From Spirochaetota bacterium (lineage in GTDB: Bacteria > Spirochaetota > Brevinematia > DTOW01), in contig JANXAC010000009.1 of assembly GCA_025061835.1 (NCBI GenBank), positions 1 to 49,437 of the forward strand: 49,437 nt of DNA, given 5' to 3'. The notes under the pieces were generated by a model. The model did no database searches. It was not told where the DNA came from and worked only from the letters and a program-made list of their open reading frames with translations. Both the position numbers and the translations under genes were made by a program. Below, piece by piece: positions 16,075 to 24,839 of the stretch. Every line of letters starts with the position of its first letter. The stretch's first letter is position 1.

Positions 16075-17759
16075 ATTGCTTCTATCATCTCCATAAGTCC
16101 TCTTCCAGCAGGAACCATAGGCAATACATTCTCTTCTTTCTCAACCCATACATCTAGAAGGAAAGGACCTTTGTGTTGAAGCATCGTTGATATTGCACTC
16201 TTTAATTCGCTAGGCTTTTCAACTCTCAAACCTTTGATGTTATAAGCATCAGCGAGCTTGACAAGGTCAGGTAAATATTGGTTTTCAGATAAACCGAGAA
16301 ACACGGATGAGTATCTTTTACCATAAAACAGTTCTTGCCATTGTCTAACCATTCCTAGATAGAAGTTATTCATTATGATGATTTTGACTGCTAGGTTGTA
16401 TTCAGAAACCGAAGCTAGGTCCTGTAGAGACATTTGGAAAGCACCATCTCCAACGACTGCAATCACCTCGGCGTCAGGTTTAGCAACTTTAGCTCCTATA
16501 CCAGCAGGGAATGCATATCCCATAGCTCCAAGACCACCAGAACACAGCCATGTTCTTGGGTACTTGAACTTGTAATACTGGGCTACCCACATAAGATGCT
16601 GACCAACATCCGCAGTTACTATTGCATTACCATAAGTCATATCTGAAAGCACTTCAACAAGGTATTGCGGTTTTATAACACTTTCACTACTATTATACCT
16701 CAATGGATGCTCTCTCTGCCATTCGCTTATCTGTCTGAGCCAATCTTCGGTATCTAACCTATCAACTAAAGGTATGAGATCCTTTAGAACTTCTTTAACA
16801 TCACCTACGATAGGAACATCAACAACAACATTCTTACTTATAGAAGAAGGGTCAATGTCTATATGTATTTTAACAGCGTTTGGAGCGAATGTTTCAACTT
16901 TTCCTGTAACTCTATCGTCAAACCTAGCACCTATCGCTATCAAAACATCGCAATTGCTTACAGCATAATTCGTAGCAACACTTCCATGCATTCCTAGCAT
17001 ACCAAGGTTAAGTGGATGTTTTGAATCTATAGCTCCAAGTGCCATGAGAGTGGTTGTAACAGGAGCATTCAACTTTTCTGCTAATTCTACCAACTCTTTT
17101 GATGCATTTGAAGTGATAACTCCTCCACCACAGTATATTATTGGTCTTTTTGATCTCTTTATAACTTCTACTGCTTTCTTTATCTGTATCGGATGTCCTT
17201 TGTATTGGGGTTTGTAGCTCTTTATATCAACCTGATCTGGATAGTTGAATTCGGTCTCCATTACTTGAACATCTTTAGGCAGGTCAATCACGACAGGTCC
17301 AGGTCTTCCTGAATTCGCTATATAATATGCTGCTTTCACCGTCCATGCTAAATCTTCAACTCTCTTTACTATTCTATTCCATTTTGTTATAGGTCTCGTT
17401 ATACCGGTTGTATCAACTTCTTGAAAAGCATCACTACCTATCATAGAAGTAGACACCTGACCGGATATGACAACAATAGGTATAGAATCCATGTACGCAC
17501 TAGCAATACCAGTAACGGTGTTGGTAGCTCCCGGGCCGCTTGTAACAATTGCTGTTCCGGGATGGCCAGTTACTCTAGCATAACCATCCGCAGCAAAAGC
17601 TGCATTCTGTTCATGTCTTACAAGATATACTCTTATATCTTTTTCTTTGTAAAGTTCATCAAACGTAGGTAATATAGCACCACCAGGATAACCAAAGACT
17701 ATATTCACACCCTCTTTTTTGAGAGACTCAAGGAGTATCTTCGCACCAGAAAGTTTCAT
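16068..17759 (-). CDS. ilvB: Acetolactate synthase large subunit
   Basis: A ThDP-dependent enzyme that condenses pyruvate (or pyruvate plus 2-ketobutyrate) in branched-chain amino-acid synthesis. The 563-residue protein has VFGYPGGAILP with the catalytic-Glu region VRHEQNAAFAADGYAR, GPGATNTVTGIA, GQVSTSMIGSDAFQE, ARFDDRVTGK and the ThDP/Mg motif GDGAFQMSLQDLAS...IIIMNN. The start at 17757-17759 follows AGAGG at six bases; an upstream in-frame ATG (17810) precedes the predicted transcription start. The regulatory subunit ilvN is not adjacent: the gene runs straight into rnpB, whose 5' end contains the ilvB TAG stop. Confidence 0.93.
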   Translation of the reverse strand: MKLSGAKILLESLKKEGVNIVFGYPGGAILPTFDELYKEKDIRVYLVRHEQNAAFAADGYARVTGHPGTAIVTSGPGATNTVTGIASAYMDSIPIVVISGQVSTSMIGSDAFQEVDTTGITRPITKWNRIVKRVEDLAWTVKAAYYIANSGRPGPVVIDLPKDVQVMETEFNYPDQVDIKSYKPQYKGHPIQIKKAVEVIKRSKRPIIYCGGGVITSNASKELVELAEKLNAPVTTTLMALGAIDSKHPLNLGMLGMHGSVATNYAVSNCDVLIAIGARFDDRVTGKVETFAPNAVKIHIDIDPSSISKNVVVDVPIVGDVKEVLKDLIPLVDRLDTEDWLRQISEWQREHPLRYNSSESVIKPQYLVEVLSDMTYGNAIVTADVGQHLMWVAQYYKFKYPRTWLCSGGLGAMGYAFPAGIGAKVAKPDAEVIAVVGDGAFQMSLQDLASVSEYNLAVKIIIMNNFYLGMVRQWQELFYGKRYSSVFLGLSENQYLPDLVKLADAYNIKGLRVEKPSELKSAISTMLQHKGPFLLDVWVEKEENVLPMVPAGRGLMEMIEAMA

Positions 17760-17782
17760 ACAATTCCTCTCTTTGATAGAAA

Positions 17783-17810
17783 AATATAAGAAAATCCATA
17801 CGAAAATCAA
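17783..17810 (-). promoter_or_regulatory. Promoter of ilvB (and possibly rnpB)
   Basis: Minus-strand TTGATT (17805-17810), 16-bp spacer, TATATT (17783-17788). The predicted leader is about 17 nt with AGAGG, too short for a T-box or peptide attenuator. Confidence 0.55.
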
Positions 17811-18052
17811 ATTAACATTATCTAACTAGGGTTTGTTTAGTGATAAACTATCAAATCACTCTACTGTTTGGAAAACCAACTCCTTAACTTCTTGCTTTAT
17901 TTAGGTTCAACACAAGTAGTCTTAAAACCATATCTCGTATCTTTCATTGAAAGAGATAACTTCGTCATAGTATAAAACTAGATTGGCACACTGAGTGTCT
18001 AAACTCAAATACTATCCTTGTTCTAGGATGCTTCTTAACATATATCTCCCTA

Positions 18053-18820
18053 CTATAGGTTTGGTTTTAGAAGTCTTAAAACAAACGAAACACCAACGCA
18101 GACAGTATCTGAACGAAGTAGTATTCTTTTACCAAGATTTACAGGCTTGAACCCTAAAGAAATGATACTATCCTCTTCCTCATCGGTGAATCCCCCCTCA
18201 CTACCAACACAAATAACGATCCTCTCAAAACCTTTCAAGGCAGGTATAATATCTAGAAAGTCAAACGAGACATTATTGATTACTCTGTTTGTAAGCAATA
18301 GAAATTCTGTTTTACCATCAAAGTTACTGATGAATTTCTTGAAGTCATTCAGGTTCTTGGTTATGCTAAAGGGTTTTAGAACTGTTGTTGGAAATGGGTT
18401 ACCTACGGTCTTTGCACCTTCGTAGGATATGCGTCTAAGTCTATCCATATACTTATCGTCAAAGCCGAAGTTTTGGGAATGCCTTGATATTATGGGCTGT
18501 AGGTAGTCGACGCCAAGTTCAGAGAGTCTATTAAGTTCATCCTCAAAAGTTCCCTTCTGAACGAGTGCTTGAACGATGAAGATCTCTGGCTTACTTCTTA
18601 CTAGTCTTTCACTTGATAGAACCCTTAAGATTATACTATCCTTACCGAAATCAACAACCTTTGCCTTGTATTGTGTCTCTTCTTCAACTTGGTAGAAGAG
18701 TATTTCCTCACCAATCTTTATTCTTTGAACCTTTTTAAGATGCTTAAAGTCTTTCTGGTCCTCTATCGTAATCTTATCTCCGAAAATTCTGTTCTTTTCG
18801 CTAGAAAAGACGATCTTCAT
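18053..18820 (-). CDS. rsmE: RsmE, 16S rRNA m3U1498 methyltransferase
   Basis: A 255-residue SPOUT-class methyltransferase that modifies U1498 in the decoding region using S-adenosylmethionine. Residues 1-70 form the PUA-like domain (HLKKVQRIKIGEEI); the knot domain shows IVQALVQKGTFEDELNRLSE, EGAKTVGNPFP, ICVGSEGGFTDEEED and LGKRILLRSDT, all characteristic of RsmE. The ATG overlaps the upstream PII gene's TGA by four bases (ATGA), so the two are translationally coupled; GAGAGG lies just upstream. Confidence 0.88.
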   Translation of the reverse strand: MKIVFSSEKNRIFGDKITIEDQKDFKHLKKVQRIKIGEEILFYQVEEETQYKAKVVDFGKDSIILRVLSSERLVRSKPEIFIVQALVQKGTFEDELNRLSELGVDYLQPIISRHSQNFGFDDKYMDRLRRISYEGAKTVGNPFPTTVLKPFSITKNLNDFKKFISNFDGKTEFLLLTNRVINNVSFDFLDIIPALKGFERIVICVGSEGGFTDEEEDSIISLGFKPVNLGKRILLRSDTVCVGVSFVLRLLKPNL

Positions 18821-19161
18821 ATAGCCTCTCTTCCTCTCTCACCAGTCCTTATCCTTATCACCTCTTCAAGAGGTAGAATGAATATTTTACCATCACCAAT
18901 TCTGCCATCTTCGCTTCTTGCTACTTTAAGTAGAGTGTTTATCGTAGGTTCAACAAATTCGTCATTGACTGCAATTTCAAGTTTGACTTTTCTAACAAAC
19001 CTTATTCCCTTGTCTATCCCCATGGTCTCATCAAGATACCCTCTTTGTCTTCCATATCCTTGAACTTCTGTAACGGTCATTCTAGAAACATCTATCTCTC
19101 TTAATGCCTCCTTGACTTCATCAAGTTTTTCGGGTCTTATAACTGCTATTATATACTTCAT
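18817..19161 (-). CDS. PII family nitrogen-regulatory protein without the T-loop tyrosine
   Basis: A 114-residue trimeric signal protein of the GlnB/GlnK family, which senses ATP/ADP and 2-oxoglutarate. Hallmarks are MKYIIAVIRPEKLDEVKEAL, Gln39 in GYGRQRG, the T loop from about residue 37 to 55, the B loop RIGDGKIFI and the C loop IRIRTGERG. Aligned to GlnB, the uridylylated Tyr51 position is lysine (GYLDETMGIDKGIRF replaces the usual GHTE-YRGAEY block). The ATG at 19159-19161 is the family start; an upstream frame extension to 19236 is rejected. It is coupled to rsmE; no amtB or glnA is in view. Confidence 0.85.
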   Translation of the reverse strand: MKYIIAVIRPEKLDEVKEALREIDVSRMTVTEVQGYGRQRGYLDETMGIDKGIRFVRKVKLEIAVNDEFVEPTINTLLKVARSEDGRIGDGKIFILPLEEVIRIRTGERGREAI

Positions 19162-19675
19162 ACCTCTATTTTGAAAATCGTAGTTATTGACATTCCAACT
19201 AGCACAGTTCAAGTTCAGTGAAGTCTGAAAAGGCAAGGTAAGTCTATAAGTTTGTCATTGCTTTTTGGTTTTGTATCTGTAGTTTTGTTAGTTCATTACT
19301 TCCTTAACTAGACTCCTCAATAGTTGTAAAAGTTTTCAATAAAATTCTAGGCTTTACTAACTGATGAAAAATAACAATTCTGAATTACAAAACTTAGTTA
19401 TACTAAAGTTTGTGCTAGAGTTTGGTAAAGATTAGGGTGAAGAAGTATAACAAATAGAGAAACTATTAGAGAAACTATAGACACTTTATCAAAGTATATT
19501 CTTCTGCCTTCTAGGCGGGTTTAGCGGTGTTAGGGGAAGAAGGTTTTAAAAGGTACTTCGGTAAGTTATAGAAATGGGTATTCAGAGTACTTCCAACAAA
19601 AGACTCTTAACTAAACTTCGTGAGATAGTTATAGAAAACAAAGTTTTATGACATACATAATACTCTAGGTAGCGA
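19162..19675. other. Non-coding interval between divergent PII and helicase genes
   Basis: About 510 bp without a credible reading frame. It contains a 12-bp tandem repeat (19455-19478) and, next to it, a potential fold at about 19499-19543 in which TTCTTC pairs with GAAGAA around a small GCC/GGC hairpin (GCCTTCTAGGC) and a G-rich stretch. No tRNA, known riboswitch or clear terminator is recognised. The last 40 bp should hold the helicase promoter, but no good -35/-10 pair is obvious. Confidence 0.5.
19455..19478. repeat. 12-bp tandem direct repeat
   Basis: TAGAGAAACTAT occurs twice without a gap, immediately upstream of a possible stem-loop in the non-coding interval before the helicase gene. 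It could be a protein-binding site or a chance slip. Confidence 0.55.
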
Positions 19676-22600
19676 ATGGATGAAAAACTAAAACTACAGT
19701 TTGACATATACTCAAAGTTTGATATAGTTCATGTAAAGCCCTACACGCATCCAGAATACGAGGAAGGTGTTGAATTGTGTGAATATTCAAAAACACTACT
19801 TGAGAAACTCGGTATCAAACTTTACAAACATCAAGCAGAAGCAATTAATAAATTTTCAGAAGGTAATAATGTTGCTCTTGTCACACCAACTGCTTCTGGT
19901 AAAACATTAGCGTATTTGATATCATATCTAGAAGAACTCTACAAAGACCAAAACGCAGTAGCACTGTATATTGCTCCTACAAATGCACTCATAAATGATC
20001 AGGCAAAGAAGGTTGATAGTTACATAGGGAATGTAGTTCCATTCGTTGAAGTATATCCTCTAACTTCAGGTACCAGTGATAGCGTAAGAGCTAGAATAAA
20101 AAGTAGAGGAGGATTTGTCTTAACAAATCCTGAGATGCTTGTATATTCGCTCATACTATACAACCGAAGTTGGGAGAGGTTTTGGAAAAATTTAAAGGTA
20201 ATAATCGTTGATGAGATACATGAAATGTCTGGGATAAAAGGTTCTCACTTCGGGAACATAATACGGTTAGTTAATATGCTTAATCATGTTTATGGAAACA
20301 ACGCTAGATACTTCGCACTTTCTGGAACGATAGGAAATCCGAAGAGTTTTATAGAAAATCTATTTGGTAAAAAGTTCGTAATTATTGACAAAAGCACATC
20401 AGGCAACAAGAAAGTTGAATTTTTACTGCCTAACAGAATCTACCTATCAACTACCAGTAGTAGTGGAAGAATCGTTGATACTCTCAGAACCTTTGTAGAT
20501 ACACTTTCTAAAAAAACTATTGTCTTTGTTAACTCTAGAAGGATGGTAGAGAGGATAACAAAGATTATTAAAAATTCAAAACTATCTCATATCATAAGTC
20601 CTTACAGATCAGGGTATAATCATAAGGATAGAGTTGCAATTGAAAACATGTTCAAAGACGGGAAAATCAAAGGACTTATCACTACTTCTGCTTTTGAGAT
20701 GGGAATTGATATTGGGGATCTTGATGTTGTATGTGCTATTGGCTTTCCATTTTCAAAGATTTCATTGAGACAGAGGTTCGGGAGAACAGGAAGAATAAGG
20801 GATGGAACTGTCGTATTCTTTCCTACTGAAAACATTCTAGACAACTACTACTACAACAATCCTCAAGAATTGTTTTCTGATGAAGTTGAAAACTTAAGTG
20901 CAAACGTACTAAATGACAGAATCATAGGATACTACATTGCGACATCCATAATTGCGTATAATGAGGCTACAGAGAGTACTAGTAACTACATAACTGATAC
21001 TCTAATAGAAAAATACTGGGGGCAGGACAGTATATATACCATTGAAAAGTTCATAAAGAATCTTTCAGATAAGCAGAAGGGAGTCCTTTTCGGTGGTGCA
21101 AACCATAATAATGAAAAATATTTCTTTACGCAACTCACAAAAAACGATATAAGAAGGATGGTAAATATCCGCGGAATAGGAGTCTCATTTGACATATACG
21201 ACGTTACAAAAAACAAAAGAATAGGAGAAATAAGTATTGAACGTATCTTCTGGGAGTGTCATCCGGGAGGAATATACATACACATGGGAGACAGTTATGA
21301 AGTAGTTAGTCTAGATTTTGACAATAAGATTGTCAGAGTAAAGCCTACTGAAAAAGATTTTTCAACAGAAGTTATAAACGACAAAGACATTGAAATACTA
21401 GGTGTTATCAAGACAAAAAAGTATAAAAATCTTTCACTTAACTACTGTAAGTTGAGAGTAAAGGAGATTTACACAGGCTATATCAAGTTTGAATATAGAC
21501 CTAAAAACGTTAATGGCGAGATTATAAACGAAAAGGTTGTAATAAGCTACACTGAATATCCATCACCATATACTCTTGAATATGAAACTGAAGGAGTAGT
21601 TATCCTGTTTGACGGAAGGGAGATTAGAAAGATTATAAAGTATGATGAGGATATAAAATTTGTTAGGAGCAACAGATCAATGCAGAACTACAAGATTAAT
21701 GAAGAGAATATTCTCAGGGCAGGTCTTCACTCTGCTGAGCACTCCATAATAGGTATGTATCCGTCGGAAATACTATGTAGTAGGAGTGAGATAGGCGGTC
21801 TTTCGTATGTAAGCGAAGGTGAAATGCCTGCGATCTTCATATACGAAGGTGTTGAAGGAGGGGTGGGATATTCTGAAATAGCATTTGAAAAGTTTGATAG
21901 GATAGTAAGAAGAGCATTCCTAGGTGTTAAATCCTGTTCATGTAAAGAAGATAGTGGATGTCCTGCTTGCATCCAATCACCTAAATGCGGAAATGCAAAT
22001 AATTTACTATCAAAAAGAATAGGGTTAAAAGTTTTGAGTTTCATACTTGACTCTCTTGAAAGTTCAGTTGTAGAAAACAAAGAGGTTCTAACACCAAGAC
22101 TCGTAAAATATTCAATAACTCATCTTAGAAAAGATATTCCAGAAGTTGAAGAAAATGAAAAGTATGGTTATTACAACCTCCTTGAGTATCCACTTGAAAA
22201 TTTTAGAAAACCATTAGTTTTTGATGTTGAGACACAGATGTATTCCTACGAAGTAGGTGGTTGGGATAACGCAAAAGATATGCGTCTATCAATAGCGGTA
22301 GTTTATGATATAAAAGAGGACAATTTTCTCATATTCAACGAAAATAATGTCAGAGCACTCATAGATTTACTTTTTTCTTCAGATATAGTAATAGGTTATA
22401 ACACAAGGAATTTTGACTACAAGGTCCTGTCTAGGTATGATAAACGTTTTGAAGTGAGCGACAATGTAAAAACTTTTGATATTCTTAATGACCTGATCAA
22501 GAGATATGTAGGAGAAACAAGAATTTCACTTAACAACCTTGTAAAGAATAATATCAACAAAGTTGGTAAGACGATGCATAGTAAGGATATGCCAAACTTC

Positions 22601-22768
22601 TTCAGAGAAGGGAAAATAGACCTAGTGATAAAACATTGTGAAGAAGATGTCATTTTCACTTACGAAATAATGAAGAAGATACTCAAAGATAGGTGTCTGA
22701 AGTATGAGAATAAAAATCAGGTCTTCACGATAGAATTTGACGAAGTTATTTTCAGGTTCAAACTATAA
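19676..22768 (+). CDS. MrfA-like DEAD/DEAH helicase fused to an RNase H-like (MrfB-like) exonuclease domain
   Basis: A 1030-residue protein. Residues 45-400 form the helicase core: Walker A TPTASGKT (70-77), DEIH (179-182), ALSGTIGNP (motif III) and QRFGRTGR (motif VI). Residues of about 500-800 form the YprA/Hrq1-type C-terminal region ending in a DUF1998-type zinc site with cysteines 754, 756, 762, 765 and 771 (CSC, CPAC and PKC clusters). Residues of about 845-1000 add an RNase H-fold exonuclease: FDVET with Asp850 and Glu852, GYNTRNFDYKVL, and CEEDVIFTYEI with Asp991, the DEDD pattern. In Bacillus subtilis the two activities are the separate MrfA and MrfB proteins that excise mitomycin-type DNA damage; here they are one polypeptide. 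Single gene, weak AGG before the ATG. Confidence 0.85.
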   Translation: MDEKLKLQFDIYSKFDIVHVKPYTHPEYEEGVELCEYSKTLLEKLGIKLYKHQAEAINKFSEGNNVALVTPTASGKTLAYLISYLEELYKDQNAVALYIAPTNALINDQAKKVDSYIGNVVPFVEVYPLTSGTSDSVRARIKSRGGFVLTNPEMLVYSLILYNRSWERFWKNLKVIIVDEIHEMSGIKGSHFGNIIRLVNMLNHVYGNNARYFALSGTIGNPKSFIENLFGKKFVIIDKSTSGNKKVEFLLPNRIYLSTTSSSGRIVDTLRTFVDTLSKKTIVFVNSRRMVERITKIIKNSKLSHIISPYRSGYNHKDRVAIENMFKDGKIKGLITTSAFEMGIDIGDLDVVCAIGFPFSKISLRQRFGRTGRIRDGTVVFFPTENILDNYYYNNPQELFSDEVENLSANVLNDRIIGYYIATSIIAYNEATESTSNYITDTLIEKYWGQDSIYTIEKFIKNLSDKQKGVLFGGANHNNEKYFFTQLTKNDIRRMVNIRGIGVSFDIYDVTKNKRIGEISIERIFWECHPGGIYIHMGDSYEVVSLDFDNKIVRVKPTEKDFSTEVINDKDIEILGVIKTKKYKNLSLNYCKLRVKEIYTGYIKFEYRPKNVNGEIINEKVVISYTEYPSPYTLEYETEGVVILFDGREIRKIIKYDEDIKFVRSNRSMQNYKINEENILRAGLHSAEHSIIGMYPSEILCSRSEIGGLSYVSEGEMPAIFIYEGVEGGVGYSEIAFEKFDRIVRRAFLGVKSCSCKEDSGCPACIQSPKCGNANNLLSKRIGLKVLSFILDSLESSVVENKEVLTPRLVKYSITHLRKDIPEVEENEKYGYYNLLEYPLENFRKPLVFDVETQMYSYEVGGWDNAKDMRLSIAVVYDIKEDNFLIFNENNVRALIDLLFSSDIVIGYNTRNFDYKVLSRYDKRFEVSDNVKTFDILNDLIKRYVGETRISLNNLVKNNINKVGKTMHSKDMPNFFREGKIDLVIKHCEEDVIFTYEIMKKILKDRCLKYENKNQVFTIEFDEVIFRFKL

Positions 22769-22847
22769 AACCCAAATTATATCTCCGATGAAACAAACGG
22801 AAAATTGTTGATGTTACATATATAGAAAGTATAATTCATTTGTAAAT

Positions 22848-24650
22848 CTACTGATTTATTTTCATCACTTCTAGAAAAGCCTCTTGGGGGATGCTTACAG
22901 TCCCTACCATCTTAAGGCGTTTCTTACCTTCTTTTTGCTTTTCTAGTAGTTTTCTCTTTCTTGTTACATCTCCCCCGTAGCATTTTGCTGTTACATCTTT
23001 TCTCAAGGCAGATATATCCTCTCTTGCTATCACCTTGCTGCCTATTGCTGCCTGGATAGCGATCGGGAAAAGATGCTTTGGTATAAGTTTTTGAAGTTTC
23101 TTAACAAGTTCTCTACCTCTTATCTGGGCGGAGTCCCTATGAACTAGAAATGATAATGCATCAACAGGCTTACCATTAACAAGTATATCAAGTTTCACTA
23201 TGTCTGACTCTCTGTATCCTATGAATTCATAGTCCATTGAGGCATATCCAGAACTTACACTCTTCAGTCTATCAAAAAAACCGTATATTACCTCTGACAA
23301 AGGCATTTCATATTTTAGTTCCACTCTTTTTGTATCTATGTAGTGCATACTTTTTTGCTCACCTCTTTTGTTTCTGATTATTTCCATAACTGAACCTATA
23401 TACTCCTCAGGCGTTATTACTGAAACCAATGTGAAAGGTTCTTCAATACTATCTATTCTTGAGAGTTCGGGCATCTCCATAGTATTCTCTACATACAATG
23501 TGCTACCATCCTTCATATTGATTTTGTATTTCACTGTTGGTATGGTGCTGACAACGGAAACACCAAACTCAGTATCAAGGCGTTCCATAACAATCTGCAT
23601 GTGTAGCAATCCGAGAAAACCACATTTAAACCCCATTCCCATAGAAGCAGAGTTTATCGGCTCAAATGTTATAGAAGCATCAGTGAGTTTGAGTTTATAC
23701 ATAACTTCCTTAAGTTCATTGAAGTCCTCATTTTCAGTTGGAAATATACAAGCATAGACCATAGGCTTTGGTTCTCTATATCCTGGAAGTGGTTCAGCGG
23801 TAGGATTGCTAGCAGAAGTTATAGTATCGCCTACTGTGAAGTCCGATATGGATTTTATATTACCTATTAGATATCCAACTTCACCTGCGGTAAGTTCATC
23901 CTTCTTGATAAACTTGAGAGCCATAGTTCCAACTTCTTCTACCTTATATTTTTTCTGTCCTCCCATGAAGAGTATTTCATCACCGGGCTTAACACTACCG
24001 TCAAATACTCTTATTTTTGCAACTACACCTTTGTAGTTGTCGTAGAAAGAGTCAAAAACTAGTGCTTTTAGGGGAGCGTTGATGTTTCCTTTCGGCGGTG
24101 GTATCCTTCTTATTATCTCCTCCATAAGCGTTTCTATTCCGATACCTTCTTTAGCACTTACGAGTATAGCATCATCGGAAGGAATACCGAGTTCTTTTTC
24201 AATCTCTCTTTTAGTTGCTTCAATGTCTGCACTTGGAAGGTCTATTTTGTTTATTACTGGAACTATCTCAAGCCCTTCCTCAAACGCAAGTAGAAAGTTA
24301 GTAAGCGTTTGAGCCTGAACACCTTGAGTTGCATCAACGAGTAGCAAAACTCCTTCACAAGCCTTTAGAGACCTTCTTACTTCAAAGTTGAAATCAACAT
24401 GTCCAGGAGTGTCTATCAGATTGAATATGTAAGTATTTCCATCCTTTGATGTGTATAAGAATGTTGCTGACTGTGCTTTAACTGTTATGCCGTGTTCTCT
24501 CTCCACAGGCATAAAATCAAGAGCTGGAGCATCGTCGTTAGTCCTCTCCTTAACACCACCTATTTCAAGCAGTCTATCCGCAAGTGTTGATTTTCCGTGG
24601 TCTATGTGAGCGATTATTGAGAAATTCCTTATTTTCTTAAGGTCTATCAT
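22848..24650 (-). CDS. lepA: Elongation factor 4 (LepA)
   Basis: LepA is a ribosome-associated translational GTPase. The protein (600 residues from this start) has IRNFSIIAHIDHGKSTLADRL (G1), REHGITVKAQSA (G2), LIDTPGHVDFNFEV (G3), NKIDLPSAD (G4), SAKEGIG (G5) and the LepA-specific C-terminal block with KCYGGDVTRKRKLLEKQKEG. The ATG at 24648-24650 (MIDLKKIRNFS) is chosen because it matches LepA N-termini and sits nine bases after a -10 box; an in-frame TTG eight codons upstream lies inside the promoter. It converges on the helicase gene. Confidence 0.95.
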   Translation of the reverse strand: MIDLKKIRNFSIIAHIDHGKSTLADRLLEIGGVKERTNDDAPALDFMPVEREHGITVKAQSATFLYTSKDGNTYIFNLIDTPGHVDFNFEVRRSLKACEGVLLLVDATQGVQAQTLTNFLLAFEEGLEIVPVINKIDLPSADIEATKREIEKELGIPSDDAILVSAKEGIGIETLMEEIIRRIPPPKGNINAPLKALVFDSFYDNYKGVVAKIRVFDGSVKPGDEILFMGGQKKYKVEEVGTMALKFIKKDELTAGEVGYLIGNIKSISDFTVGDTITSASNPTAEPLPGYREPKPMVYACIFPTENEDFNELKEVMYKLKLTDASITFEPINSASMGMGFKCGFLGLLHMQIVMERLDTEFGVSVVSTIPTVKYKINMKDGSTLYVENTMEMPELSRIDSIEEPFTLVSVITPEEYIGSVMEIIRNKRGEQKSMHYIDTKRVELKYEMPLSEVIYGFFDRLKSVSSGYASMDYEFIGYRESDIVKLDILVNGKPVDALSFLVHRDSAQIRGRELVKKLQKLIPKHLFPIAIQAAIGSKVIAREDISALRKDVTAKCYGGDVTRKRKLLEKQKEGKKRLKMVGTVSIPQEAFLEVMKINQ

Positions 24651-24659
24651 GCTATTAAT

Positions 24660-24687
24660 TCTATATGTTTCCAAACAAGTCTATCAA
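24660..24687 (-). promoter_or_regulatory. Promoter of lepA, very short leader
   Basis: Minus-strand TTGATA (24682-24687), 16-bp spacer, TATAGA (24660-24665), nine bases before the ATG. No Shine-Dalgarno; the leader would be 0-3 nt. Confidence 0.6.
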
Positions 24688-24802
24688 AAACGAAAATTTG
24701 TAGTTTGATAGCATAAATACATTACTACTCTAAATGTTTAGATACTGGACACTTTTGGTTTTTTGAACATCTTAAACACTACTTAAGTAGTTTATCATCT
24801 AT

Positions 24803-24831
24803 TTGATTAGAATGTTTAGTTTTATTATAAT
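24803..24831 (+). promoter_or_regulatory. Promoter of the 24840 gene, leaderless type
   Basis: TTGATT (24803-24808), a 17-bp spacer and consensus TATAAT (24826-24831), eight bases before the ATG. It is one of the best promoter matches in the window and leaves a leader of about 0-2 nt. Confidence 0.65.
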
Positions 24832-24839
24832 ATTTACCA

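Noticed and set aside
15925-16179. 84-residue plus-strand frame
   Set aside because: Antisense to rnpB and the end of ilvB.
17760-18052. T-box, peptide leader or other attenuator upstream of ilvB
   Set aside because: The predicted transcription start leaves only about 17 nt; no T-box sequence, leader peptide with Leu/Val/Ile run or terminator was found. The imperfect CTTTCA/TGAAAG repeat near 17941 is short.
19162-19236. N-terminal extension of the PII gene to 19236
   Set aside because: The extra 25 residues are unlike PII; MKYIIAVIRPEKL is the normal start.
24651-24674. TTG start of LepA eight codons upstream
   Set aside because: Lies within the promoter (-10 TATAGA at 24660-24665) and is not part of the conserved LepA N-terminus.
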